From NCBI GenBank assembly GCA_016180135.1, contig JACPBV010000007.1:1-41247 (forward strand): a stretch of DNA of 41,247 nt. Reading direction: 5' to 3'. The position numbers and the translations under genes are program-made. The DNA comes from Candidatus Woesearchaeota archaeon. GTDB taxonomy: Archaea > Nanobdellota > Nanobdellia > Woesearchaeales > JACPBV01. Shown piece after piece: positions 1 through 7,003 of this stretch (the stretch's first letter is position 1; the number at the start of each line of letters is the position of its first letter). The notes below the pieces were generated by a model, which was given only the letters and a program-made list of their open reading frames with translations, ran no database searches and was not told the origin of the DNA.

Positions 1-151
1 ATCTCGCTTTCGCTCGGGTTAGCAGCTTAAAAATCGTAAATATCTTTTCCGTTTGCTGACATTCCCCGTTTGGGGCGTCCCCCTTGTCAGCCGGATTCAA
101 GGGGCAAATGATTTTTACTTTAGGCTGCTAACCTATATTTTGAACGGAGCC
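1..151 (+). repeat. Nested-palindrome element, copy 1 (left end outside window)
   Basis: Inverted repeats are nested: GGTTAGCAGC (17-26) pairs with GCTGCTAACC (124-133), and GCTGACA (55-61) with TGTCAGC (85-91). The core is CCCC-GTTT-GGGG-CGT-CCCCC (64-83). The right end TTGAACGGAGCC (140-151) is the terminal inverted repeat of the longer copy at 22862-23132, to which most of this element aligns in reverse complement. The left terminus lies before the window. No coding potential is evident. The sequence similarity and pairing are seen; that it is a transposed element is inferred from the second copy. Confidence 0.8.
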
Positions 152-200
152 GAAAACAAAAAGAAAACTATTTAAACATGCGCCAGATATCCAATATGGG

Positions 201-935
201 ATGGAAATAAAACCAACTGAGGTGAAAAGATTCTTTTCAAAAAAGAGAGTGCTGTTCATCATCCTGTTTGCTGCGCTGGCGTTTGCTGCCAAGAAGATTA
301 ACTTTTCAGCGCTTGTCGGCGAGCCTAACCAGTTCTTTACCCTTTTCCAGTTTTTTGGGCCGATAGCCGGCTCATTCTTAGGCCCGATTGTCGGGGGTGT
401 TTCGGTCCTGCTTACGGAGATAACTGATTTTTTCATAATGGGGAAAGCCTATTCTTTTGTCAATCTGCTTAGGCTTCTGCCTATGGTGTTTGCTGCCTAC
501 TATTTTGGGATGAAGAAAAAGAATGCGATTGGGGCAGTTGTGCCGCTTGTGGCTATCGCTGCATTTGTGCTGCATCCAGTTGGAAGAGAAGTATGGTTTT
601 TTTCTTTGTTCTGGACAATCCCCCTTATCGTCAGGATACTGCCGGACAGGGTTGCAAATAATGCTGTCTTTAAGAGTTTAGGAGCCACGTTCACTGCGCA
701 TGCTGTCGGCGGGGCAGCATGGGTTTGGGCTGTGCCGATGACGCCCGAGCAATGGGTGGCTTTGATTCCTGTTGTCATCTATGAAAGGCTGATGTTCACC
801 GGCGGGATTGTTGCGTCCTACCTTGTGATGAATACGCTTCTTGACAGATTAGCGGCTAAATTCAGGTGGGGCATGCCGGAATTGCATATCAATCCGGATT
901 GGGTTATATCGAGAAAGTTATTTTGGCAGCATTAG
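201..935 (+). CDS. Multi-pass membrane protein, possible ECF transporter S component
   Basis: The 244-residue product has about six hydrophobic segments, at roughly residues 17-32, 48-70, 85-103, 108-125, 130-146 and 185-212. The run GPIAGSFLGPIVGGVSVLL resembles the Gly-rich helices of small substrate-binding (S) proteins of energy-coupling-factor transporters, but no substrate signature is visible, so this is a fold-level guess. A second S-like protein occurs at 11122. The ATG at 201 lies about 29 nt after a TATA-like ACTATTTAAAC (167-177), consistent with a leaderless transcript; the ATG at 178 runs into a stop within about ten codons. The gene stands alone, downstream of a palindromic element. 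Confidence 0.55.
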   Translation: MEIKPTEVKRFFSKKRVLFIILFAALAFAAKKINFSALVGEPNQFFTLFQFFGPIAGSFLGPIVGGVSVLLTEITDFFIMGKAYSFVNLLRLLPMVFAAYYFGMKKKNAIGAVVPLVAIAAFVLHPVGREVWFFSLFWTIPLIVRILPDRVANNAVFKSLGATFTAHAVGGAAWVWAVPMTPEQWVALIPVVIYERLMFTGGIVASYLVMNTLLDRLAAKFRWGMPELHINPDWVISRKLFWQH

Positions 936-1019
936 GGGGCAGCATTTAGATTTATGCGTGAGATTTCTGCGGCAGATGTTTATGCTGATGATTCATTTTC
1001 AGGGCAATTAGGAAAAAAT

Positions 1020-1724
1020 TTAAATTTTTAAAACCGCCTTCACCAATTCTTTTGCTGTCTTGTTGAAGTTCTTGGAGTTGTAGAGGGCTCTTCCGACGAT
1101 GGGATGGAACCTGTCCCCTGCTATCTTTCCTGCTTCGCTAAGGCTGCCGCCCTGTTCTATAAAACCCGGAGAATAGAAAATCGGCTTAAGCCCGAAACTT
1201 TCAAGGAAACGCTTGTATTCTGCTATCATGAACGGCTTGTTGCCGGGAACCACGAAATCATTGACGCCCAGGTTTGCGGCGATCTTGTATATCTGCTTCG
1301 GGGCCATGTTCTCGATAAATCCTCCCGAGCGCTGGAGAAAACCCCTGTGGGTCATCTCACCGCCCACAATCACTCCCAGCCGCTCTTTAAACGCTGCACG
1401 GATCCATTTCTCTTCTGTGACTGGGCCTGCGAGAGGGAAAAGGATGACATAGTCAACGCCCTTGATGGCTTTCATGAAGCGGTCGCCCATCTCAGGGATA
1501 TCGGTGGCTGCCTTCTGGTGGTCGTAGATGATAGGCAGAGAAGTGTGTTTCCTTATGGATTTGATGACTTCTTTGATGCCATTTTTGATGACAAGCTCAA
1601 ACCCAATCTTATAGGCGCCGATGCCTTCGACCTTGCAGGTCTCTTTCACCAGTTTTTCCAGAAACCTGAGATCCGGGAAATCGCAGGCAGGAATGATGCT
1701 TTTCTGGAGCTTAATATGGGCCAT
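1020..1724 (-). CDS. pyrF: Orotidine 5'-phosphate decarboxylase
   Basis: The last step of UMP synthesis is decarboxylation of OMP. The 234-residue protein reads as the usual TIM barrel: an early KIGFEL strand with the first catalytic Lys, a DHQKAATDIP segment in the place of the family's Asp-x-Lys-x-x-Asp-Ile loop, a YSPGFIEQGG strand, and a C-terminal phosphate-binding VGRALY. The central motif is expanded by one residue on each side of the lysine compared with the bacterial consensus. Length is normal. An AAAGGAG stretch lies about 23 nt upstream of the start. The gene is monocistronic and convergent with its left neighbour. A related HUMPS-superfamily enzyme cannot be fully excluded. Confidence 0.82.
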   Translation of the reverse strand: MAHIKLQKSIIPACDFPDLRFLEKLVKETCKVEGIGAYKIGFELVIKNGIKEVIKSIRKHTSLPIIYDHQKAATDIPEMGDRFMKAIKGVDYVILFPLAGPVTEEKWIRAAFKERLGVIVGGEMTHRGFLQRSGGFIENMAPKQIYKIAANLGVNDFVVPGNKPFMIAEYKRFLESFGLKPIFYSPGFIEQGGSLSEAGKIAGDRFHPIVGRALYNSKNFNKTAKELVKAVLKI

Positions 1725-1943
1725 ACAAGGCTTCAGGAATTTACTCCTTTAATATCTTTCGTTGTTATTATGGAATGAAGAAAATTCTTTAGTTTCAATT
1801 CCTCCTTTCATAATTCATGAATAATCGGCGCGTCCTGCCATTTTTTCTTCGCTAGGTTTATATACTCAAAAACCCCCTAAACTTATGCCCAAAAAATCAG
1901 GCAGGATATTATAACCGCTTCCCTCCTTACGGGAAACCTGAAC

Positions 1944-2318
1944 ATGCTCGACCCATCAAGCTTCAAATGCACGAAATGCGGCGAATGCTGCAAGAGTATG
2001 ATCGTTTGGGCTACAAAGAAGGATATTGCAAGGATTGAAAAGCTTGGGTTTGCGAAGGAGTTCTTTGTCGAAAAGGACGCATTTCTGGGGCCGAATGCTT
2101 ATGTGCTGAAAAAGAAAAATGACGGAAGCGAATGCGTTTTCCTCAAATCGGGAAAGGATGGGGCTTATTCCTGCGGAATCTATGCGGACAGGCCTGAGGT
2201 CTGCAGGCAATACCCGTTCTTCGGCCAGCCTCTGGAGGACTGCAAACCCGCAAGCTTTTTAAAGAGCCTAAAACTTCTCGGAAGCAAGGATACGCCGAAT
2301 GTCAAGATTGTCCGTTAG
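1944..2318 (+). CDS. YkgJ-family cysteine-cluster protein
   Basis: The 124-residue protein begins with CTKCGECCK (the CxxCxxCC signature of the YkgJ/UPF0153 family, probably binding zinc or an Fe-S centre) and has a later C...RPEVCRQYPFF segment typical of the family. Biochemical role is unknown. A TATA box TTTATATA (1857-1864) predicts transcription starting near 1885, leaving a leader of about 58 nt that contains a nine-codon ATG ORF (1885-1914). rps6e follows 21 bp downstream in the same direction, so the two may be co-transcribed. Confidence 0.85.
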   Translation: MLDPSSFKCTKCGECCKSMIVWATKKDIARIEKLGFAKEFFVEKDAFLGPNAYVLKKKNDGSECVFLKSGKDGAYSCGIYADRPEVCRQYPFFGQPLEDCKPASFLKSLKLLGSKDTPNVKIVR

Positions 2319-2330
2319 GGCATTCTCAGA

Positions 2331-2338
2331 AAGGAGGT
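2331..2338 (+). promoter_or_regulatory. Shine-Dalgarno for rps6e
   Basis: AAGGAGGT is a near-perfect anti-16S complement. Two ATGs follow, at 2340 and 2343; spacing favours the second (2343, giving MASFKLC) although the first cannot be excluded. Strong SDs are rare in this window, where most first genes look leaderless, so internal-operon translation is implied. Confidence 0.75.
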
Positions 2339-2339
2339 T

Positions 2340-2753
2340 ATGATGGCAAGCTTTAAACTATGTGTTGCAGACCCAAAGACGGGAAAAGCATATCAGAAGG
2401 AAGTGAAAGACCAGGAAGCGCAGCCTTTCATAGGGCTGAATATCGGTGAGGAGGTCTCGGGAGATGCTTTAGGGCTTGAGGGATTCAAGCTGCAGATCAC
2501 CGGAGGATCCGATTTTTGCGGGTTTCCGATGAGGAGAGGCATCCTTGGCATCAGGAAGAAGATCACTTCAAAGGGGGGCGTCGGTTTCCGTGAATCTGTC
2601 GAGGGCGTCCGCCTGCGGAAGACTGTCTGCGGGCATAAGATCAACGACAGCATTGTTCAGATAAACCTGAAAGTTCTCCAGGATGGCTCAAAAAAATTAG
2701 AAGAGCTCATGCCGGCTGCCAAGAAAGAAGGGAAAGAAGCCAAGGCAGCATGA
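2340..2753 (+). CDS. rps6e: Ribosomal protein S6e
   Basis: Small-subunit ribosomal protein of archaea and eukaryotes. The 136-137-residue product has the family core FKLCVADPKTGKAY near the N terminus, a central GGSDFCGFPMR segment and GVRLRKTVCG, with a Lys/Ala-rich tail. Length fits the archaeal family. It has a strong SD (2331-2338); the true start is probably the ATG at 2343. The stop codon TGA (2751-2753) is in the same frame as the downstream aIF2-gamma, and the pairing S6e/aIF2-gamma is a known archaeal gene neighbourhood, supporting both assignments. Confidence 0.95.
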   Translation: MMASFKLCVADPKTGKAYQKEVKDQEAQPFIGLNIGEEVSGDALGLEGFKLQITGGSDFCGFPMRRGILGIRKKITSKGGVGFRESVEGVRLRKTVCGHKINDSIVQINLKVLQDGSKKLEELMPAAKKEGKEAKAA

Positions 2754-2766
2754 GGCCGGTCACCGA

Positions 2767-3174
2767 ATGCAAAAAGAATCTCACCCAAAGGAAAAGAAAT
2801 CCTCTCAGGGGAATCCTTCTTTAAATGCATCAACTTCCCATCCTTCTTCTCATTCTTCACCTTCTTCTCATTCATCCCGTTCAACCACTTCTCCCCCATC
2901 TCCCTCAACCACTTCCTTCCCATCTCCCTCAACCACTTCCCCCCCATCTCTCTCAGCATCTTCCAACTTATCTCCTACAGCCACTTCCTCCCTTTCTCCC
3001 CCAGCCACTTCCCCTTCATCACCTTCAACCACTTCCTCCCTTTCTCCCTCAGCCACTTCCTCTTCATCCCCTTCAACCACTTCCTCCCAGTTTCTTCTTC
3101 TTTATCCTCGTCGAGGGTTTCTTCATTATCTTCGCCTGAATTCCGCCAGCCTGTTGTCAATATCGGCATTGTAG
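2767..3174 (+). CDS. Ser/Thr/Pro-rich leader frame preceding aIF2-gamma
   Basis: An ATG at 2767, 13 bp after the rps6e stop, opens a frame encoding a lysine-containing N terminus and then a long Ser/Thr/Pro-rich stretch made of eight-residue repeats such as STTSSLSP. In this frame the Ser-rich character ends near 3090 and becomes FLLLYPRRGF. At exactly that point the -1 frame, which leads into aIF2-gamma, takes over the Ser-rich character (VSSSLSSSRVSSLSSPEF). The simplest reading is that this ORF is the N-terminal extension of aIF2-gamma, separated by a one-base frame change near 3090. Whether that is programmed, a mutation or an assembly error cannot be decided here. Confidence 0.5.
   Translation: MQKESHPKEKKSSQGNPSLNASTSHPSSHSSPSSHSSRSTTSPPSPSTTSFPSPSTTSPPSLSASSNLSPTATSSLSPPATSPSSPSTTSSLSPSATSSSSPSTTSSQFLLLYPRRGFLHYLRLNSASLLSISAL
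2881..3090 (+). repeat. 24-bp tandem repeat, about 8.75 units
   Basis: Units start at 2881, 2905, 2929, 2953, 2977, 3001, 3025, 3049 and 3073, each beginning with a variant of TCAACCACTTC. All three forward frames remain open because the tract is CT-rich. The 24-bp period keeps frame and encodes eight-residue Ser/Thr/Pro units in the frame opened at 2767. Units differ by several substitutions, so the array is not a fresh exact expansion. Confidence 0.9.
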
Positions 3175-4361
3175 GGCATGTGGACCACGGCAAGACGACG
3201 CTTTTAGAGAGGCTGAGCGGAAAGTGGGCAGATACCCATTCTGAGGAAATCAAGCGGGGAATCACCATAAAACTTGGTTATGCGGATGTTTCATTCACGT
3301 ATTGCGAAGCTTGCAAAGTGTATGGCACTCAGGAAATCTGCCCTCAATGCAAGGGCAAGGCCAGCATCCTCAGGAAGGTAAGCTTTGTTGACGCTCCCGG
3401 GCATGAATCGCTGATGGCAACGATGCTGGCAGGGGCTACTATCATTGACGGCGCTCTGCTTCTTGTTGCTGCAAATGAGGAATGCCCTCAGCCCCAGACC
3501 AGGGAGCATATCATGGCTCTTGAGATCATCGGGATAAAGAATCTTATCATTGTCCAGAACAAGATTGATCTGGTGCCGGAAGAAAGGGCACTGAAGAACT
3601 ATGAGCTTATCAGGAAGTTCCTTTCAACGACGCCTTTTGCAGATTCCCCCATCATCCCGATTTCGGCCCAGCACCGCTCCGGCATAAGCTTTCTCATCGA
3701 GAAGATCGAGGAGATCATCCCGACGCCAAAGAGGGATGTTGCCGCAGACCCTCAATTCCTCGTCGCAAGGAGCTTTGACATCAACAGGCCGGGGACGCCG
3801 GTTGAGAAGCTTGTCGGGGGAGTTCTTGGGGGAGTCATCAAAAAGGGCACGTTCAGGGAGCATGACAAGATTGAGATAAGGCCGGGATACGATGTTGAAG
3901 AGAGGAACAAAAAAGTTTGGAAGCCGATATTCTCAAGCATTGTGAGCATCAAGGCAGCCGGGGCATCTCTTCCTGAGGCTGTTCCCGGAGGCTCTCTTGG
4001 GTTTCTCACGTCATTGGATCCTTCGATAGTCTACGCTGATAAATTAGCGGGGGCCGTTGTCGGGCTGCTGGGAAAGCTTCCTCCTGTCTGGGAAACCCTC
4101 ATCCTCCAGATCCAGCTCCTGAAGAGGGTTGTCGGGGCGAAAGAGGAGCTCCACGTCGAAGCGATAAAGAAGGCTGAGGCATTGATGCTGAATGTCAACT
4201 CTGCAGCAACTGTCGGCATAGTGCTGGAAACAAAAAAAGACATTGTGACGATGAAGCTGAAGCTGCCTGTCTGTGCAGAAGTCGGCTCCAGAGTTACTGT
4301 CTCACGGATGATCAACAACAGGTTCAGGCTGATCGGGTTTGGGCTAATTAAAGAGAAATAA
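3090..4361 (+). CDS. eif2g: Translation initiation factor aIF2 subunit gamma (start unresolved)
   Basis: GTPase subunit of the aIF2 heterotrimer that brings initiator Met-tRNA to the small ribosomal subunit. Visible motifs: NIGIVGHVDHGKTT (P loop, 3159-3200), RGITI switch I, a zinc knuckle with two CxxC pairs (CEAC and CPQC), DAPGHE, NKID and SAQH, followed by the two beta-barrel domains. Everything from the P loop on is full length. Between the rps6e stop (2753) and the P loop this frame contains no ATG, GTG or TTG; the first such codon is the GTG for Val inside the P loop (3180). The left boundary given here is where the frame becomes Ser-rich, not a start codon. A frame change from the 2767 ORF is the favoured explanation. 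Confidence 0.9.
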   Translation, partial: VSSSLSSSRVSSLSSPEFRQPVVNIGIVGHVDHGKTTLLERLSGKWADTHSEEIKRGITIKLGYADVSFTYCEACKVYGTQEICPQCKGKASILRKVSFVDAPGHESLMATMLAGATIIDGALLLVAANEECPQPQTREHIMALEIIGIKNLIIVQNKIDLVPEERALKNYELIRKFLSTTPFADSPIIPISAQHRSGISFLIEKIEEIIPTPKRDVAADPQFLVARSFDINRPGTPVEKLVGGVLGGVIKKGTFREHDKIEIRPGYDVEERNKKVWKPIFSSIVSIKAAGASLPEAVPGGSLGFLTSLDPSIVYADKLAGAVVGLLGKLPPVWETLILQIQLLKRVVGAKEELHVEAIKKAEALMLNVNSAATVGIVLETKKDIVTMKLKLPVCAEVGSRVTVSRMINNRFRLIGFGLIKEK

Positions 4362-4373
4362 AAGACTGGCATG

Positions 4374-4388
4374 CCTTCTTTTTTCTTT
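4374..4388 (+). terminator. T-rich tract after aIF2-gamma
   Basis: A pyrimidine run with T6 lies 13-27 nt beyond the aIF2-gamma stop. Archaeal intrinsic termination uses oligo-T tracts without an obligatory hairpin, so this is a plausible end of the rps6e/aIF2-gamma transcript. Confidence 0.4.
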
Positions 4389-4479
4389 AATGGGATAGGA
4401 ATATAGGGCATAAAAAATTTTCTTATAAATTTCAACAATGCACGTTTTGAACTTTCTTGTTTCTGAATTTGGCAGTAAA

Positions 4480-4594
4480 AAATTTCAACAACAAAGGGCT
4501 CGACGGTCAAAATTTTCACAGAGAAAATTTTGCCCTGCTCGGCTACCCCGATGGGGCGTCCCCCAGCCTCGCCTCGCCGATGTTGTTGAAATTT
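4480..4594. repeat. Nested-palindrome element, copy 2
   Basis: The outer stem AAATTTCAACAACA (4480-4493) pairs perfectly with TGTTGTTGAAATTT (4581-4594). An inner stem CAAAATTTTC (4508-4517) pairs with GAAAATTTTG (4523-4532) over a five-base loop. A third hairpin is CCCC-GAT-GGGG followed by CGTCCCCC (4546-4564). The core GGGCTCGACGGTCAAAATT and GCCTCGCCGAT are shared with the element at 15745-15859, whose stems differ but still pair. It fills most of the 308-bp gap between aIF2-gamma and the small genes at 4670-4941; the rest of that gap is AT-rich with no further gene seen. Confidence 0.85.
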
Positions 4595-4669
4595 CTGGAC
4601 CTATTTTTGGGCGAACAATTGCCATTATAAGTGGATTTATCACTTACTAAAAAATTATAACCACCGCCG

Positions 4670-4777
4670 TTATTTCTCCAGAAACTCGGACATCCTGTCA
4701 CCTATAAGGACAAGCTTCTTTCCGTGGAGCGGATTTTCCCGCGAAATCCCCCAATGGGCGAATGGCTCCTGTTTCAT
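4670..4777 (-). CDS. Small hypothetical protein, 35 aa
   Basis: ATG at 4777 overlaps the stop of the upstream small gene in an ATGA arrangement, which favours real, coupled translation. The product (MKQEPFAHWGISREN at its start, IGDRMSEFLEK at its end) is mixed charged/hydrophobic, with no membrane segment and no recognised family. It is too short to judge by codon statistics by eye; the overlap is the main support. The longer forward-strand frame over this region (4724-5116) looks spurious. Confidence 0.5.
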   Translation of the reverse strand: MKQEPFAHWGISRENPLHGKKLVLIGDRMSEFLEK

Positions 4778-4941
4778 GATTCTACATACCCCTGCATAAA
4801 GGCTGCCTCCCATGGCGTGATTTCATCTTCTTCGACGAGGTCATCACGGCCTTCATCGCCATACACGCCCATGTCTTCCGGCTCTTCTCTCCATTTTTCC
4901 AATCCTTTTCTTACCATGGCAATTCCCCCACCATTTGTCAT
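4774..4941 (-). CDS. Small acidic hypothetical protein, 55 aa
   Basis: The product from the ATG at 4941 is strongly acidic in its second half (DDLVEEDEITPWEAAFMQGY). An acidic run followed by a short aromatic/Gly-Tyr helix is a pattern I associate with small archaeal proteins of unknown function, but I cannot name the family. An internal ATG at 4917 is an alternative start. It is followed directly, with ATGA overlap, by the 35-residue gene, forming a two-gene micro-operon transcribed away from the PhoU-like gene. The intergenic AT-rich TTTATATA sequences at 4970-5030 could serve either direction. Confidence 0.6.
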   Translation of the reverse strand: MTNGGGIAMVRKGLEKWREEPEDMGVYGDEGRDDLVEEDEITPWEAAFMQGYVES

Positions 4942-5103
4942 TGGTAATTTGATGGAGGAATCTGGTTTTTATATATTTTTGGCTTATATTGTATATGCTT
5001 TATATAAATGGAAAGATTTATATAAGAAATGGGATTTCTATGGGACAATTGATGGCGGATTTAAAAGGCTTAAAGAGGGCGGCAGAACCTTTAAAGTTCT
5101 GGC

Positions 5104-5166
5104 AGGATTATACTGAACTAGGATTATACGGAACAAAAACCATACTGAATGAAGATTATACAGAAC
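5104..5166 (+). promoter_or_regulatory. Four 16-bp-phased repeats upstream of the PhoU-like gene
   Basis: AGGATTATACTGAAC (5104-5118), AGGATTATACGGAAC (5120-5134) and AAGATTATACAGAAC (5152-5166) are spaced in multiples of 16 bp, with a degenerate copy (5136-5150) filling the gap. The array ends 20 bp before the start at 5186. A 16-bp period is not a multiple of three, which argues against coding origin. This looks like a multi-site operator or cooperative binding array, probably for the AbrB-domain protein itself (inference). Confidence 0.6.
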
Positions 5167-5185
5167 GTATCGTTAGGGGAGCATC

Positions 5186-6127
5186 ATGAAACGGAAAGTC
5201 ATCCAGATCGCTGATTCTACGCAGCTTGTGTCATTGCCGAGAAAGTGGGCTGTTGAGCACGGGATAAAGAAGGGCGATGAGGTGGAGGTTAAGGAGGAAG
5301 GGAATAAGATTATTGTATCGACTGAAAAAGGCGAGGAACTGGGCAAAGTGGAAGTTGATATCACTGGCCTTGACAGGGATTCCCTGATGTTCCTGATACG
5401 GTGCCTTTACATCAGGGGGTATGATGAGATTCATGTGAAGTTTAACCGGGCAACTACCCGGCATCATAAAATCGGAAAAGAAGTTACTGTTATCTCCTCC
5501 ATCAACCAGGAAGTCGGAAGGATGAACGGCATTGAAATTATTCAGCAGAAAGAGAATTACTGCCTCATCAAAGATCTATCTGAGGGCTCAATTAAAGAGT
5601 TTGACACTGTCCTCAGGAGGATTTTCCTTTTGCTTATTGATGGCGCAAATGACATCATCCTGGGCACAAGTGAGCAAAAAAAATATCTGTTGGAGGGCAT
5701 CAATGAGAAGCATAACACTATCACTAAATTTGTGGCTTATAACCTTCGCCTGCTGAACAAATTTGGCTATACTGAATCTTATAAAACCAATTCACTTTAC
5801 CATACCATCTCTTCCCTCGATGAGATTATCGATATCCTGAAATACGTCAGCAGGTATATCATGGAGAATGATGTGAAGCCATCCAAAGAGACCCTAGCCC
5901 TTATGGGATCTATCCAGGAAACCCTTGGGCTTTTCCACGATTTCTTCTATCAGTATGGAAATGAAAAAGTTGAGAAAATAAGCGGAGAAAGGACAGCTGT
6001 TCTTGAAAGAATCAAATCTGTGTCGAAAAGGCTTTCGCCTCATGATATGTTTATCGTCACCAACATGGAGCAGATACTGGAGATCGTTATCCACCTGGTT
6101 GTGACAAGGATGGCGCTGGAGTATTAA
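5186..6127 (+). CDS. AbrB/PhoU-type phosphate regulator
   Basis: The 313-residue protein combines an N-terminal SpoVT/AbrB swapped-hairpin DNA-binding domain (residues 1-50: KVIQIADSTQLVSLPRKWA, then KKGDEVEVKEEG and IIVST) with a helical PhoU-like region (from about residue 110) containing a repeated IFLLLIDGAND / LGLFHDFFYQYGNE-type bundle. This architecture is widespread in archaea as a phosphate-uptake regulator. GGGGAG (5176-5181) is a plausible SD. The 16-bp repeat array just upstream is a candidate operator. No phosphate transporter genes are adjacent, so the regulated pathway is not shown by context. Confidence 0.85.
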   Translation: MKRKVIQIADSTQLVSLPRKWAVEHGIKKGDEVEVKEEGNKIIVSTEKGEELGKVEVDITGLDRDSLMFLIRCLYIRGYDEIHVKFNRATTRHHKIGKEVTVISSINQEVGRMNGIEIIQQKENYCLIKDLSEGSIKEFDTVLRRIFLLLIDGANDIILGTSEQKKYLLEGINEKHNTITKFVAYNLRLLNKFGYTESYKTNSLYHTISSLDEIIDILKYVSRYIMENDVKPSKETLALMGSIQETLGLFHDFFYQYGNEKVEKISGERTAVLERIKSVSKRLSPHDMFIVTNMEQILEIVIHLVVTRMALEY

Positions 6128-6225
6128 ATCCATTTGGCAATGCTATTTCAATTATCCCTCCAAAATCCTGCATAAATGCTTGTGTCTTCAAAAAAAAGTT
6201 TTTGCTGGTTAGAAACTTTCAGCTG

Positions 6226-6942
6226 CTATCTCATGTGAGCAGTGTAATTAAGAAATTCTATACGTGACTGCGCCTGTTTTGGCTTGTTGGGATTGAAATC
6301 CTCAGGTATACCTAAGGTCACCTTGTTGATACAGCCGTTATCCTGCCTTGCAGTCAGGCGTGCCCTGTTGTTTGTTAATATTCCAAGCAGATTTTGGAAA
6401 GTTACATTAGAGGTTACCACAAGAATCTTTCCCTGCTGGTGCCTCAGCAAGTCAAAATAAAGGCTATAACACCTCTCAATACATTTCCTTCTCTCTTCGG
6501 AGGGGCCGGAGTAATCTGTAGGCTGGATGACGTGGTTCGTAAGCCTGTCGCTTGGGTCAATTTTTTCCGGGTCATGGATAAATGTCAGGTAACCAACGAT
6601 ATCCAGGTGATGGCCAATAAAGACTTGGTCGTAGGGAACACCGCTGAACCTTCCTACTGCCCTTTCATTTGCCCTAGCATCCCTAACAAGCGGTGGGCTT
6701 CCTTTTAAGACGGTCATGATTGGCTCGACTGTTTGGGAAACTCGCAGGTGTGTTCCTGCATACACAGCATCAAAATCCTGATGCCGAAAATAATCCACTA
6801 AACGGTCGACCTCCCATTTTCCCCTATCACTCAACCCGATTGAGATTCCACTACTGTCAACATCGTGCGAGCCCTGAATAATCCGTTTCTCATTGAGAGG
6901 GGTTGATGCATGCCTTATAATAGTCGCCTCAATCATAACCAT
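6226..6942 (-). CDS. Histidine phosphatase-superfamily protein with degenerate active site
   Basis: The 238-residue protein starts with IIRHASTPLNE, the phosphate-binding Arg-His of the histidine phosphatase (phosphoglycerate mutase-like) superfamily, and has a candidate acid/base Glu in ANERAVGRFSG. The second conserved histidine, normally in a VSHGG-like motif near the C terminus, is replaced: the corresponding strand reads VVTSNVTFQNLL. The protein may therefore be a weak phosphatase, a binding protein or a mutant-type paralogue. It is convergent with the PhoU-like gene and divergent from the methyltransferase at 7043. Confidence 0.75.
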   Translation of the reverse strand: MVMIEATIIRHASTPLNEKRIIQGSHDVDSSGISIGLSDRGKWEVDRLVDYFRHQDFDAVYAGTHLRVSQTVEPIMTVLKGSPPLVRDARANERAVGRFSGVPYDQVFIGHHLDIVGYLTFIHDPEKIDPSDRLTNHVIQPTDYSGPSEERRKCIERCYSLYFDLLRHQQGKILVVTSNVTFQNLLGILTNNRARLTARQDNGCINKVTLGIPEDFNPNKPKQAQSRIEFLNYTAHMR

Positions 6943-7003
6943 AGATATATCCCTTTGTTAATAAATATTTCTCTTATTATTACTCTAGAATGATGAAATG
7001 GTG

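Noticed and set aside
936..1019. Possible C/D-box small RNA (TGATGA-like motif near 970-985)
   Set aside because: Only one box is convincing; D and D' boxes and guide spacing are not met.
1104..1778. 224-codon forward frame antisense to pyrF
   Set aside because: It mirrors the clearly conserved pyrF gene on the other strand and has unnatural Cys/His-rich composition.
2881..3090. CRISPR-like array
   Set aside because: 24-bp direct tandem units without spacers, in coding frame; not a repeat-spacer structure. No other CRISPR candidate was found.
2825..3139. Additional long frames on both strands across the 24-bp repeat
   Set aside because: They stay open only because the tract is CT-rich; their products are low-complexity and not connected to any conserved domain.
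4724..5116. Forward-strand frame of 130 codons downstream of element copy 2
   Set aside because: It runs antisense to the two ATGA-overlapping small genes, is Ser-rich from reading acidic codons backwards, and then passes through AT-rich promoter sequence.
4989..5189. Forward 66-codon frame just upstream of the PhoU-like gene
   Set aside because: It spans the 16-bp-phased repeats, whose period is not a multiple of three, and overlaps the PhoU-like start out of frame; more likely regulatory sequence.
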